DNA of 64,000 nt from Akkermansiaceae bacterium UBA2381. Lineage in GTDB: Bacteria > Verrucomicrobiota > Verrucomicrobiia > Verrucomicrobiales > DEV007. Below are positions 36,616-44,847 of the stretch, piece by piece (position 1 is the first letter of the stretch; every line of letters starts with the position of its first letter). The DNA lies in NCBI GenBank assembly GCA_002344215.1, contig DDSV01000051.1, positions 64,023 through 128,022 of the forward strand. Reading direction: 5' to 3'. The notes under the pieces were generated by a model. The model was not told the origin of the DNA. It ran no database searches and saw only the letters and a program-made list of their open reading frames with translations. The position numbers and the translations under genes are program-made.

Positions 36616-36981
36616 ATGAATGCGGGCGCGTGGCGAAAAATGAAAAGAGCCCAGTCACTTTATTGGATTCTCTTTTTCGCTTGGGTTCCAGCTGCGGTTT
36701 CATTCGCAATTCTTATTTCGTGCCAAAAAGGAGAGAACTTCGTGGGACCGGCATCGATGATATTTTTCCTATTGTGGTTCTCCGCATGGGTCGCATTTGG
36801 AATTCGATGGGCCCGCTACCGTTGCCCACATTGTGGCGAGAGATTCTTCAAGCCCTCCTGGTTCTTTCCATCGCCGAGTTATTACTCAGATTGCTGCACG
36901 AACTGCGGCGCAACACCCAGGGATACGCCCGGGCACAACAAGCCGGCGCGCTTAACCCAATACCCGCATGGAGTTGATTGA
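36616..36981 (+). CDS. Cassette 2: two-helix membrane protein with zinc ribbon
   Basis: A 121-residue protein with two membrane helices (SLYWILFFAWVPAAVSFAIL and SMIFFLLWFSAWVAFGI), then CPHCGERFF and CTNCGA, which make a four-Cys zinc ribbon. ATG 36616 was chosen since it lies just inside the cassette. The coding frame runs 50 bases into attC2. Small membrane-plus-zinc-ribbon proteins are frequent in cassette arrays; the role is unknown. Confidence 0.65.
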   Translation: MNAGAWRKMKRAQSLYWILFFAWVPAAVSFAILISCQKGENFVGPASMIFFLLWFSAWVAFGIRWARYRCPHCGERFFKPSWFFPSPSYYSDCCTNCGATPRDTPGHNKPARLTQYPHGVD

Positions 36982-37057
36982 CTTCCCTGGCTCGATTCCT
37001 TAGTCTGCCATCGTGGCCGCGCCCCCGGTATCGGGTCGAGCGGCCTCCACGTTATCC
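36932..37057 (+). other. attC2 (cassette recombination site)
   Basis: R'' GGCACAAC at 36932-36939 would pair with GTTGTGCC, the presumed original left core of cassette 2. R' is GTTATCC at 37051-37057. Arms with CCCAATACC near 36956 and GGTATCGGG near 37028 are imperfectly complementary. It shares the inner segment GAGTTGATTGAC(T/A)TCCCTG with attC5. Confidence 0.65.
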
Positions 37058-37064
37058 TCAGAAA

Positions 37065-37472
37065 ATGATATCAAAGCCGAACGCCCGTGTGATCGAGATA
37101 GAGGACACCAGATTCCGGTACAAGGTTTCTGCAAAGCCGATTTCCGACGGCGTTTACGAATTGAACATAACCGTCCAGAGCGAGGATCACAACGCGCGAA
37201 AGCTTCTGGTTACAGGCATTCGGCAGCACGACTACTCGGTTAAGCCGCCGCAATGTCCCGACGACCAAATTTATTTTCCAACAATCATTCGCGATGACAT
37301 TGATGGCTTCATCAGAGAAGCGATCGCGCTTGGATGGGAATATAAAACTTGTGGCTCCGACTTCCGACTTGAATCAACAAATGAACCCTTCCGCCTCATT
37401 CCTTACTGGGGAAAACGACCCCCGGAGTGGTTTCGGGGACGTAACTTTAGTGCAACACAACCCGAAGGATAA
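37065..37472 (+). CDS. Cassette 3: unknown cytosolic protein
   Basis: A 135-residue protein with alternating strands and helices (VIEIEDTRFRYKV, ELNITVQSEDHN, AIALGWEYKTCGSDFRL). The ATG at 37065 follows the core GTTATCC by 7 bases. The TAA stop lies within the R'' box GGATAAC of attC3. No known motif. Possibly an immunity- or binding-type cassette protein, but nothing in the sequence shows it. Confidence 0.65.
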   Translation: MISKPNARVIEIEDTRFRYKVSAKPISDGVYELNITVQSEDHNARKLLVTGIRQHDYSVKPPQCPDDQIYFPTIIRDDIDGFIREAIALGWEYKTCGSDFRLESTNEPFRLIPYWGKRPPEWFRGRNFSATQPEG

Positions 37473-37522
37473 CACGGGTCGCAGGCAACGGCTTCGCCGT
37501 CGCCTGCGACCTGACGTTGTGC
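37467..37522 (+). other. attC3 (short, near-perfect hairpin)
   Basis: R'' GGATAAC (37467-37473), exact complement of the cassette 3 core, and R' GTTGTGC (37516-37522) enclose a near-perfect hairpin: GTCGCAGGC with GCCTGCGAC and ACGGC with GCCGT around a TTC loop. At 56 bases this is the clearest attC in the array, resembling the compact sites of mobile integrons. Confidence 0.85.
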
Positions 37523-37567
37523 CAGAAATGAACTTTGCCCCAATCAGTCCAACCCAAATGTGAGGCG

Positions 37568-37777
37568 ATGGCTGACTCAATCGAAGCCATCGGTTATGCT
37601 ACGGGCTTCTGGCTCTTCATCTTCAACAAGAATTTTCGTTCAACGATCATTGCCGACTGGAGAGAGGCCGGCATCTCCGGCAAATTCTTCATTCTCCTTG
37701 ACGCCCTCCTTTCTACTGCGATTGGCTTCATTCTGCCGCTTGCCATTCTCGTGATGCTGGTGCTTTCAGTAACGTAG
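37568..37777 (+). CDS. Cassette 4: small membrane protein
   Basis: A 69-residue protein with a C-terminal membrane helix (IGFILPLAILVMLVLSV) and perhaps a second near FWLFIFN. The ATG at 37568 is the first in frame; a TTG at 37535 would add 11 residues. No family recognised. It lies inside cassette 4, about 45 bases after the GTTGTGC core. Confidence 0.5.
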   Translation: MADSIEAIGYATGFWLFIFNKNFRSTIIADWREAGISGKFFILLDALLSTAIGFILPLAILVMLVLSVT

Positions 37778-37793
37778 GACCATGCTAAAAATT

Positions 37794-37852
37794 GGTAAAA
37801 CAAACCGCGACAGGGAAGGGCCTTCAGTTCTCCCCTGCGCTCCACGTTCGCT
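37794..37852 (+). other. attC4 (short site)
   Basis: R' GTTCGCT is at 37846-37852. The R'' box, expected as GGCACAAC, reads GGTAAAAC at 37794-37801 (two differences). GCGACAGGG-AAG and CTCCCCTGCGC arms form an imperfect hairpin. Length 59 bases, like attC3. Confidence 0.65.
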
Positions 37853-38425
37853 ATGAAACTTAAAATTAACGCTCTGCTAGTGTTTATGGCGAACATCACA
37901 TGGGCATTTGCGGAAAACAAATTGCCAGATCAAGAGCCGTTTCTCGCAATTCAGATTACTGAGGGAGCGTTCACAGGTCGTAAAACAGAAAAGTCCGGTG
38001 TATTCTTCTATTCAATCGACCCCGGCAAAGGCGTGATGGGCCCCATCCTCGAAATCTATTTTCTGCACGACGACAAGATTACCAAGCGGATTAGCGGCGG
38101 CTCAACTTCTAGGGAGACTATTGCAACAATCAAGAAGATCGGGTTGCAACAATTTGACTACAACGCTGAAAAAGAAGCCTTGGATAGACGGTTGGGGAAG
38201 GAAGCAGCAGCAAAGGGAGATCAATATTTTCCTCCGATTGTTTCAGACGGGGCTGAATACAAGATTACTTATGACCTTGATGGTAATCACTTTTCATTAA
38301 CGGAATGGAATCCTGGTTCTTTAATCTATTTCTACGCCGATCACAGCCCTAATATCGCCAAGTTACGCGACGTGATAAATGAGCTTTGCATTTATTATGG
38401 TCGTCTCTCCTTCGGTGTTTACTAA
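37853..38425 (+). CDS. Cassette 5: secreted protein of unknown function
   Basis: A 190-residue protein with a signal peptide (KLKINALLVFMANITWAFA). The mature part is mixed alpha/beta with no known motif. The ATG follows immediately after the left core GTTCGCT, so there is no room for a leader; initiation would depend on sequence within attC4. The stop is 2 bases before the R'' box AGCGAAC. Confidence 0.6.
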   Translation: MKLKINALLVFMANITWAFAENKLPDQEPFLAIQITEGAFTGRKTEKSGVFFYSIDPGKGVMGPILEIYFLHDDKITKRISGGSTSRETIATIKKIGLQQFDYNAEKEALDRRLGKEAAAKGDQYFPPIVSDGAEYKITYDLDGNHFSLTEWNPGSLIYFYADHSPNIAKLRDVINELCIYYGRLSFGVY

Positions 38426-38427
38426 AG

Positions 38428-38553
38428 CAGCGAACAATCCGGCGGTGGACACGCCCGATCCCGCTTCGAGTTGATTGACATCCCTGATTCGAATCCATAT
38501 CCTCCCCTCGAGGCCGCGCTCCCGGATCGGGCTGCCATGCCTCTACGTTCGCC
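38428..38553 (+). other. attC5 (cassette recombination site)
   Basis: R'' AGCGAAC (38428-38434) is the exact complement of the cassette 5 core GTTCGCT, and R' GTTCGCC is at 38547-38553. GCCCGATCC near 38452 pairs with GGATCGGGC near 38524. The inner part (GAGTTGATTGACATCCCTGA) resembles attC2. Confidence 0.8.
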
Positions 38554-38561
38554 TCAAAAAA

Positions 38562-39236
38562 ATGTGTCACTTCCTGACCATCACCGTTCCCGGGAGGGCG
38601 GTTCCAGAAGTTCCAAAGGAATACCGCCGCAAGGTTCATTTCGTAAAACAGACAAATCGATCAGTGACTGAATTCGCACCACCTGACTGGATTTCCTTTA
38701 TTGCAATTTCGGGAGGTTGTTCGTGCGATTTCTACCGCACTCCGCACGATACGCCTGAGAACAGGTCAAACCTGCTACAGAAATATCAGAAAAGAGGATG
38801 GTCGGAAGCGAAGATCCAGAGAGCACTCGAAAGTCAGAAGGACGCGCCGACCCGATGCGCAGGACTACGTGACGATATTCGCGACTTGGTGACGAATCTC
38901 ACAAATGAACTTGGAGAAATTAGACTTTCCTTGCACTGGTATTCAGGGGACGTGGAGACCGAGGACTTCATCCTGGACGATGTTGGTTGCGTTTCAGTGG
39001 CGGACTTCAGACGTGACACGACCGCACTGCGAGAAGAGACCACTCTCACCATTCAAGGCGCACCAGACCGGCTGGACAACCCGCTACGCGTCCTGAGTCG
39101 AAATGATCCCCGTGACTCCAACCCTCAACCCCGTTGCGACGTGGCGCTTCCGGTAGTGGGTGCCAGCGCTCGACGTTCGCCCGAGAACCAAGTCACCCAC
39201 CATGCCAAAGGCCAAGAAAGTGAGTCCTGTCCCTAA
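38562..39236 (+). CDS. Cassette 6: MCHF-type cysteine-containing protein
   Basis: A 224-residue frame from ATG 38562, 9 bases inside the cassette, starting MCHFLTITVP and carrying GGCSCDFY and later DDVGCVSV. Proteins beginning MCHF with a CxC motif form a family I have seen described only as hypothetical. The frame continues through attC6 and ends 55 bases into cassette 7, overlapping that gene, so the last 50-60 residues are likely not native; an indel near the R'' box may have removed the original stop. Confidence 0.55.
   Translation: MCHFLTITVPGRAVPEVPKEYRRKVHFVKQTNRSVTEFAPPDWISFIAISGGCSCDFYRTPHDTPENRSNLLQKYQKRGWSEAKIQRALESQKDAPTRCAGLRDDIRDLVTNLTNELGEIRLSLHWYSGDVETEDFILDDVGCVSVADFRRDTTALREETTLTIQGAPDRLDNPLRVLSRNDPRDSNPQPRCDVALPVVGASARRSPENQVTHHAKGQESESCP
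39057..39181 (+). other. attC6 (cassette recombination site)
   Basis: R'' GGCGCAC (39057-39063) differs by one base from the expected GGCGAAC; R' GTTCGCC is at 39175-39181. The central section closely repeats attC1 (both contain GGCTGGACAACCCGCTAC and GAGTCGAAATGATCCCCGT). It lies within the open frame of cassette 6. Confidence 0.75.
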
Positions 39237-39825
39237 GCGCCGGAACTACTATGTCGAACACCCGCGCTACGGTAGCCATCCGCGAATGACGGGGCTTGAT
39301 GTTGATACACATTCTATTGGAGTTCACGTGCGAGCTTACACTGAGGCAGAGTTGCCCAAACTCTTTAGTGGACGTATTTGCGCCCGAATTGGATTTCTTA
39401 TTCCGGGCACTGCCATTGTAGCGGACCCCTCAAAGCAGCACGGGTCATGCATGCTGAACACGCACTACTACGACATAGAGCGTGAGTGTCACGATTGCGG
39501 ACAGCCATTCCTGTTTTACGCTGAGGAGCAGCGATACTGGTATGAGGAACTCGAGTTTCCTGTCGACGCTGATTGCATACGTTGCTATCCATGCCGCCGT
39601 GTCACCCAAGAAATTGACCGAACAGTCCAGCGCTACGAGGAGTTGGTGGCGATAGCCGATCCTTCGCTCGACGTTCAGGCAGAGTTGGCCAGCCATAGAA
39701 TTACTCTGGTTCAGGCTGGCAGGTTTCACTTTCGTCAGCTTGAGCAGGTCAGAAGATTCCTGAACCGCCATCCAGATCATCTGCAGTCGGCTGACATTCG
39801 TGCCCGTATTTCCGCTATCGCATGA
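39202..39825 (+). CDS. Cassette 7: zinc-ribbon protein
   Basis: A 207-residue protein from ATG 39202, 20 bases after the GTTCGCC core. The central part contains ECHDCGQPFLFYAEEQRYWY followed by CIRCYPCR, which fits a four-Cys zinc ribbon like the short zinc-ribbon (zf-trcl-type) domain of bacterial hypothetical proteins. The C-terminal half is helical. Function unknown; possibly nucleic acid binding. Confidence 0.65.
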   Translation: MPKAKKVSPVPKRRNYYVEHPRYGSHPRMTGLDVDTHSIGVHVRAYTEAELPKLFSGRICARIGFLIPGTAIVADPSKQHGSCMLNTHYYDIERECHDCGQPFLFYAEEQRYWYEELEFPVDADCIRCYPCRRVTQEIDRTVQRYEELVAIADPSLDVQAELASHRITLVQAGRFHFRQLEQVRRFLNRHPDHLQSADIRARISAIA

Positions 39826-39860
39826 ACACACTGCAAGACACACCAAGGCTCACGTTCAAT
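39820..39860 (+). other. Possible degenerate attC7 at the array end
   Basis: GCATGAAC at 39820-39827 and GTTCAAT at 39854-39860 are partly complementary and enclose about 26 bases without strong arms. The expected R'' would be GGCGAAC, so the match is poor. It is listed only because it lies where the last site should be. Confidence 0.25.
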
Positions 39861-40087
39861 GAGTGAAGAGAAACGGTAGGACTCTTTTTCAAAAATCTAT
39901 TCCGGCGTCTGACAGCGATTAGCGGTTAGCGGTTAGCCACGTCTTTTGCGGGGTCGACCGTTTCGAATGCCGGCGCGGGTCTATCAAGCCCCGGGCGAGC
40001 CCGCTCATCGGTGACGCCGGGCCCCCGGACCGGCGCATTGGCGTTCTTTACAGAATCGCGCCGGACCGTCATGATCGCTCCCTGATC

Positions 40088-42109
40088 ATGAAAACCGCCC
40101 CCGCGATCCTCGCCCTCACTTCCCTCGTCCTTCTGTCAACTCTTCGCGGAGAGGACGTGCGCCTGGCCCCGCCGAAGGACCTCAACGGGTACTTCCCCTT
40201 CAACCCTCCTGCCTCGCTCGATGTCTGGAATGAGCGCAAGGAGCAGGTGCGGCGGCAGATCCTTGTTTCCCAGGGACTCTGGCCCATGCCGACCAAAACT
40301 CCGCTCAATGCGGTGATCCACGGCAAGATCGAACGGGAGGGTTACACGATCGAGAAGGTCTATTTCGAGAGCGTCCCGGGTTTTTTCGTGACGGGCAATC
40401 TCTATCGTCCGACCCATCCGAAGGGTAAGGTTCCCGCGGTGATGTTCGCCCACGGTCACTGGAAGGACGCCCGCCTTTCCCTGGCGGAGCCGGACAAGCT
40501 GAGGGCCGAGATCGCCTCGGGGGGGGAACGATTTGAAAAAGGCGGACAGAGCATATTCCAGTCGCTCTGCGTCCAGCTCGCGCGCATGGGATGTGTCGTC
40601 TGGCAGTGGGACATGCTCAGCGACTCGGATTCGATCCAGCTCTCCCGCGAGGTGGTGCACAGTTTTGCAAAGCAGCGGCCCGAGATGAACACGACCGAAA
40701 ACTGGGGCCTCTACAGTCCACAGGCCGAGTCACACCTGCAGTCCATCATGGGATTACAAACCTTGAACGCGGTCCGCGGTCTTGACTTTCTCCTGACGCT
40801 CCCCGAAGTCGATCCCGAGCGCACCGCTATCACCGGGGCGAGCGGCGGAGGCACCCAGACGATGCTGCTCGCCGCGATCGATGAGCGAATCAAACTCTCC
40901 TTTCCCTGTGTCATGGTGAGCACGGCGATGCAGGGAGGATGCACCTGTGAAAACTCCAGTCTCCTCCGCATCAACACCGGCAACGTTGAGTTTGCCGGGC
41001 TCTTTGCCCCGAAACCTCAGGGCATGAACACGGCGGACGACTGGACGAGGGAGTTTTCGGAAAAAGGTTTCCCCGAACTGCAGGCCCTCTATGAACTCCA
41101 CGGGAAAAAGGACCATGTCTTCCTCCTGCGCGGCGAGCATTTTCCGCACAACTATAATGCGGTCACCCGCAGTGCCTTCTACACCTTCGTGAATAAACAT
41201 TTCAAACTCGGCTTTCCCGCGCCCGTCATTGAAGAGGACTTCGAGCCGCTTCCCGCAGAGGAACTCACGGTGTGGAACCAGGAGCATCCCGCGCCGAAGG
41301 CTGCCGGGCCCGACTTTGAGCGCCGTCTCCTGAAATGGCTGACCGAAGACGCTAACAAACAACTCAAGGAAGCCGCGGCGAGTGCCGAAGGAGTGGATCA
41401 GGTGCTCCGGCCCGCGCTCGAAACCGTGATCGGACGGACCTACAAGAACGCCGGAACGGTGGATTGGGAACTCGGTGACAAGCAGGACAAAGGCACCTTT
41501 CTCGAAATGACCGGAAAGCTTCTCAACCGGACCTACGGGGAGGAAGTGGCCGTGACCTGGCATTATCCCAAGGACTGGAAGGGTCGCGTGGCGATCTGGC
41601 TCGGAGACGAGGGTCGGGCGGGCATGACCCATGAGGAGGTAAAGCGTTTGGTGGATACGGGGACCGCCGTGGTCGGCGCCGATCTGCTCTTTCAGGGAGG
41701 CGAACCGGTCAAGCAGACCCGCGTGGTTGAGAATCCCCGCGAGTTTGCCGGCTACACCCACGGCTACAATCATGCGCTCTTCGCGCAACGCGTGCACGAC
41801 GTCCTCACCCTCGTGACCTTTTTGCGAAACACCAAAGTCGGCTCGCATCCCAATCCGGAGAGTGTCGTTCTCGCGGGCCGGGGTGAAGCGGGAACCATTG
41901 CCCTCGCCGCCCGCGCCCTCGCCGGATCGGCGGTTGATCGGGCGGCGGTGGAGACGGGAGGATTCCTCTTCGGAAAAGTCCTCGATTACCGCGATCCCAT
42001 GTTTTTGCCCGGAGGGTCGAAGTATCTCGACGTGCCCGGCTTGATCACTCTCAACGGAGATCTCCCGCTGCAAACCAAAGGCGTGACGGTGGATTGGCTG
42101 CTTGAGTAA
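40088..42109 (+). CDS. Secreted tandem alpha/beta-hydrolase (acetylxylan-esterase-like)
   Basis: A 673-residue exported protein. The first half is a complete alpha/beta hydrolase: VMFAHGHW oxyanion region, nucleophile S252 in GASGGGTQ, and GEHFPHNYN with a plausible catalytic His. The second half (from about 450) repeats the fold, but the position of the nucleophile reads GRGEAG with no Ser, so it is probably inactive. Such two-domain enzymes in PVC genomes resemble acetylxylan esterases and would deacetylate plant or algal polysaccharide. It precedes a cytochrome/DUF1501 pair on the same strand. Confidence 0.85.
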   Translation: MKTAPAILALTSLVLLSTLRGEDVRLAPPKDLNGYFPFNPPASLDVWNERKEQVRRQILVSQGLWPMPTKTPLNAVIHGKIEREGYTIEKVYFESVPGFFVTGNLYRPTHPKGKVPAVMFAHGHWKDARLSLAEPDKLRAEIASGGERFEKGGQSIFQSLCVQLARMGCVVWQWDMLSDSDSIQLSREVVHSFAKQRPEMNTTENWGLYSPQAESHLQSIMGLQTLNAVRGLDFLLTLPEVDPERTAITGASGGGTQTMLLAAIDERIKLSFPCVMVSTAMQGGCTCENSSLLRINTGNVEFAGLFAPKPQGMNTADDWTREFSEKGFPELQALYELHGKKDHVFLLRGEHFPHNYNAVTRSAFYTFVNKHFKLGFPAPVIEEDFEPLPAEELTVWNQEHPAPKAAGPDFERRLLKWLTEDANKQLKEAAASAEGVDQVLRPALETVIGRTYKNAGTVDWELGDKQDKGTFLEMTGKLLNRTYGEEVAVTWHYPKDWKGRVAIWLGDEGRAGMTHEEVKRLVDTGTAVVGADLLFQGGEPVKQTRVVENPREFAGYTHGYNHALFAQRVHDVLTLVTFLRNTKVGSHPNPESVVLAGRGEAGTIALAARALAGSAVDRAAVETGGFLFGKVLDYRDPMFLPGGSKYLDVPGLITLNGDLPLQTKGVTVDWLLE

Positions 42110-42213
42110 GGCCCTGATTTTCAGTGCCTCCCGCCACCATCACCCCTGATCGCGTCCGGGGCATCCGCGAACGCGTCGTTGCCCGGTCGCGGGGGGAGGG
42201 GAATTGTTTCGAT

Positions 42214-44847
42214 ATGGAACGAATCGGACTGATTTGCTTCATCGCTCTCGCGACGATGGTCCACGCCGACGAGCCCGCCCTCACCTTCGAGAAGGATGTG
42301 CGGCCGCTCCTCAAGGCGCACTGTACGCTGTGTCATGGCGAGGAGGAGAAGCCGAAGGCGGGGGTCGACCTTCGGCTGCGCCGTTTCATGGACGCCCCTC
42401 TCGAGAGCGGAGCGAAGCTGATTGTGCCCGGCAATCCGGAGGCAAGTGAGTTGGTCGCGATCATTGCCCGCGGGGAGATGCCGAAAAAGGGCAAGCCGGT
42501 CCCGGAAAAGGAACTCGCCGTCATCCGGAAATGGATCGCCCAGGGGGCGAAGACCGCCCGGCCCGAGCCGGAGTCGCTGGAGAGAGGTCCGCTCATCACG
42601 GAGGAGGAGCGCTCCCACTGGTCCTTCCAGCCGGTGAAACGTCCCGAGGTTCCGAAAGTGGACGGTGTCTCAGGAGCCGTGGACGTCTTTCTTGCCGCCG
42701 CGATGCGGAAGCAGAATCTCGACTTCGCCCCCGAAGCGGACCGTGCCACCCTCATCCGCCGCCTCACGATCGATCTTACCGGACTCCTTCCCACGCCCGG
42801 GGAGGTTGATGCTTTTGTCGCCGACACGGCACCCGACGCTTATGAAAAAGTGGTCGACCGGCTCCTCGCCTCTCCCGCCCATGGTGAACGCTGGGCGCGT
42901 CACTGGCTCGATGTGGTCGGCTATGCGGATTCAAACGGTTATACCGAGGCCGACTCGATCCGTCCCCATGCCTGGCGCTACCGTGACTACGTCGTTCGGG
43001 CGATGAATGAGGACAAACCCTGGGACGAGTTCCTTCGCGAACAGCTTGCGGGAGACGAACTCGCCGGGGCCACCCACGGCGATTACCAGGCGGCGGTCCT
43101 TGATCCGAAAAAGCTCGATCAGCTGACCGCGACCGCCTTCCTGCGTATGGCTCCGGACGGCACCGGTGACCCTAACGATGACGCCAAACTGGCGCGCAAC
43201 CAGGTCATCGCGGAGCAGATGAAGATAGTGAGTTCGTCCGTGCTCGGTCTCACCGTCGCCTGCGCCCAGTGTCATGATCATCGCTTCGATCCGATTTCGC
43301 AGGAGGACTATTTCCGGCTCCGTGCGGTGTTTGATCCTGCCTATCACTGGGAGGCATGGCGCACTCCGGCACAGCGACTCTACTCGCTCTACACTCCCGA
43401 GGAGCACGCGAAGGCGGCCGAGATTGAGAAGGCCGCCGCCCTCATCGATGTCGAGGCGCGCGAGATGAGCAAAAAATTCCTCGATGAGATCTTCGAGGTC
43501 GAGGTCTTGAAGCTGCCTGAGGCCGACCGGGAACCCTATCGCAAGGCCCGCGCCACCGTGGAGAAGGACCGCACTCCCGAACAGAAAGCCCTCATCAAAA
43601 AATACCCCTCGGCCCTCGCCCTTTATTCGCTCGATCTCTATGACCCGAAGAAGCAGGCGCTGGTCGCCGCAAAGAGCGCCGAGGCCGCGAAACTGCGCGC
43701 GACCAAACCGGCCCAGGGTTTTGTGATGGCGCTGACGGAAGTGAAAGGCCAGGTCCCCGAGACGAAACTCTTCAACCGCGGCGATCATGATCAGCCGGTC
43801 CGCCCCGTGGCGCCCGGCGAGCTGGCGGTTCTTGCTTCACCCGAGGTTAAGGATTTTAAACCCGCTTCCCTTCCCTCGGGATCGAGCGGGAGACGTCTCG
43901 CCTACGCGAACTGGCTCACGAGCGGCAAACATCCCCTGACCGCCCGCGTTCTCGTGAACCGCTTCTGGATGCACCACATGGGTCGCGGACTGGTGAACAC
44001 GCCGGGAGATTTCGGCCTGGCCGGGGAGAAACCCACCCATCCTGAATTGCTCGACTGGCTCGCTGATGAGTTTGTGAAGGGCGGGTGGAAGTTGAAACCC
44101 CTGCACCGCATCATTGTCCTGAGCCGTGCCTACCGGCAGTCGGCGGTGAACGACCCCTCCCTCGCCGCCGATCCCGAGAATCGACTTTATGCGCGCTTCA
44201 AACTCCGCCGTCTTGAAGCCGAGGTCCTGCGTGACTCCGTTCTCGCCGTCTCGGGAGCGCTCGTCAGCAAGCCTTTCGGCCCTCCCAGCACGATCGCCCG
44301 TGATCCGGCCGGGCGCATCGTCGTCGGAGTCGACAAAGGCACGATCACAAGTGCCAAGGTCGATCCCGGAGGAGATCAGGATTTCCGCCGCTCTCTCTAC
44401 GTCGAAGTGCGCCGCAGCAAACCCGTGACCGTGCTCGACACCTTCGATGCGCCGGTGATGGTTCCCCACTGTGAGATGCGCAACCAGACCACGGTGGCTC
44501 CTCAGTCGCTTCTCCTCATGAATGACACCTTCATTCTCGAGAATGCCCGCCGTCTCGCTGATCGTCTCCACACCGAGGCACCGCAGGACGAAAAGGCCCG
44601 CCTGCAAAAAGCGTGGCTGCTGCTTTTCGGGGAATCTCCGAGCGAGTCCGAGCTGGAGCGTTCCCACATCTATCTTGTCGAGCAGGCCGCCGCCCTGACA
44701 CTTTACCACGCCGCCCAGCCGGCACCCGCGCCCCCTGCCAAAGACACCAAAACTCCGCCGCCTCCGCGCCCCGATCCCTCCCGCGAGGCGCTTGCCAGTC
44801 TTTGCCAGATTCTCCTCAGTTCAAACCGCTTCCTCTACATCGAATGA
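42214..44847 (+). CDS. PSD1-type protein: cytochrome c-like + DUF1549 + DUF1553
   Basis: An 877-residue exported protein. ATG 42214 opens a signal peptide and has a GGAGGGGAA ribosome site about 10 bases upstream. It has CTLCH at residues 37-41 in the cytochrome c-like domain, DUF1549 (RHWLDVVGYADSNGY, CAQCHDH from 350) and DUF1553 (LTARVLVNRFWMHHMG) at the C-terminus, ending QILLSSNRFLYIE. Unlike the first paralogue it lacks the C-terminal insertion. It overlaps the DUF1501 gene by 4 bases (ATGA). Confidence 0.93.
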   Translation: MERIGLICFIALATMVHADEPALTFEKDVRPLLKAHCTLCHGEEEKPKAGVDLRLRRFMDAPLESGAKLIVPGNPEASELVAIIARGEMPKKGKPVPEKELAVIRKWIAQGAKTARPEPESLERGPLITEEERSHWSFQPVKRPEVPKVDGVSGAVDVFLAAAMRKQNLDFAPEADRATLIRRLTIDLTGLLPTPGEVDAFVADTAPDAYEKVVDRLLASPAHGERWARHWLDVVGYADSNGYTEADSIRPHAWRYRDYVVRAMNEDKPWDEFLREQLAGDELAGATHGDYQAAVLDPKKLDQLTATAFLRMAPDGTGDPNDDAKLARNQVIAEQMKIVSSSVLGLTVACAQCHDHRFDPISQEDYFRLRAVFDPAYHWEAWRTPAQRLYSLYTPEEHAKAAEIEKAAALIDVEAREMSKKFLDEIFEVEVLKLPEADREPYRKARATVEKDRTPEQKALIKKYPSALALYSLDLYDPKKQALVAAKSAEAAKLRATKPAQGFVMALTEVKGQVPETKLFNRGDHDQPVRPVAPGELAVLASPEVKDFKPASLPSGSSGRRLAYANWLTSGKHPLTARVLVNRFWMHHMGRGLVNTPGDFGLAGEKPTHPELLDWLADEFVKGGWKLKPLHRIIVLSRAYRQSAVNDPSLAADPENRLYARFKLRRLEAEVLRDSVLAVSGALVSKPFGPPSTIARDPAGRIVVGVDKGTITSAKVDPGGDQDFRRSLYVEVRRSKPVTVLDTFDAPVMVPHCEMRNQTTVAPQSLLLMNDTFILENARRLADRLHTEAPQDEKARLQKAWLLLFGESPSESELERSHIYLVEQAAALTLYHAAQPAPAPPAKDTKTPPPPRPDPSREALASLCQILLSSNRFLYIE

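Larger units (their letters stand above)
35952..39860 (+). mobile_element. Integron-type gene cassette array without an integrase (CALIN-like)
   Basis: Seven small genes, all on the + strand, are separated by attC-like sites. The left cores are GTTCGCG (35952), GTGCCAA (36605, decayed), GTTATCC (37051), GTTGTGC (37516), GTTCGCT (37846), GTTCGCC (38547) and GTTCGCC (39175). In an integron cassette, the R'' box at its right end should be the reverse complement of its left core. This holds exactly for cassettes 1 (CGCGAAC), 3 (GGATAAC) and 5 (AGCGAAC), with one mismatch for 6 (GGCGCAC), two for 4, and after restoring three lost bases for 2. Cassette 7's right site is doubtful. No tyrosine recombinase lies in the window. 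Confidence 0.8.

Noticed and set aside
36528..36977. Alternative frame over cassette 2
   Set aside because: The frame at 36616-36981 has membrane helices and a zinc ribbon and starts just inside the cassette core; the other has neither.
39901..39945. Repeat AGCGGTTAGCGGTTAGCC after the array
   Set aside because: Only a short tandem of about 7 bases; no spacers, so not CRISPR, and no attC structure.
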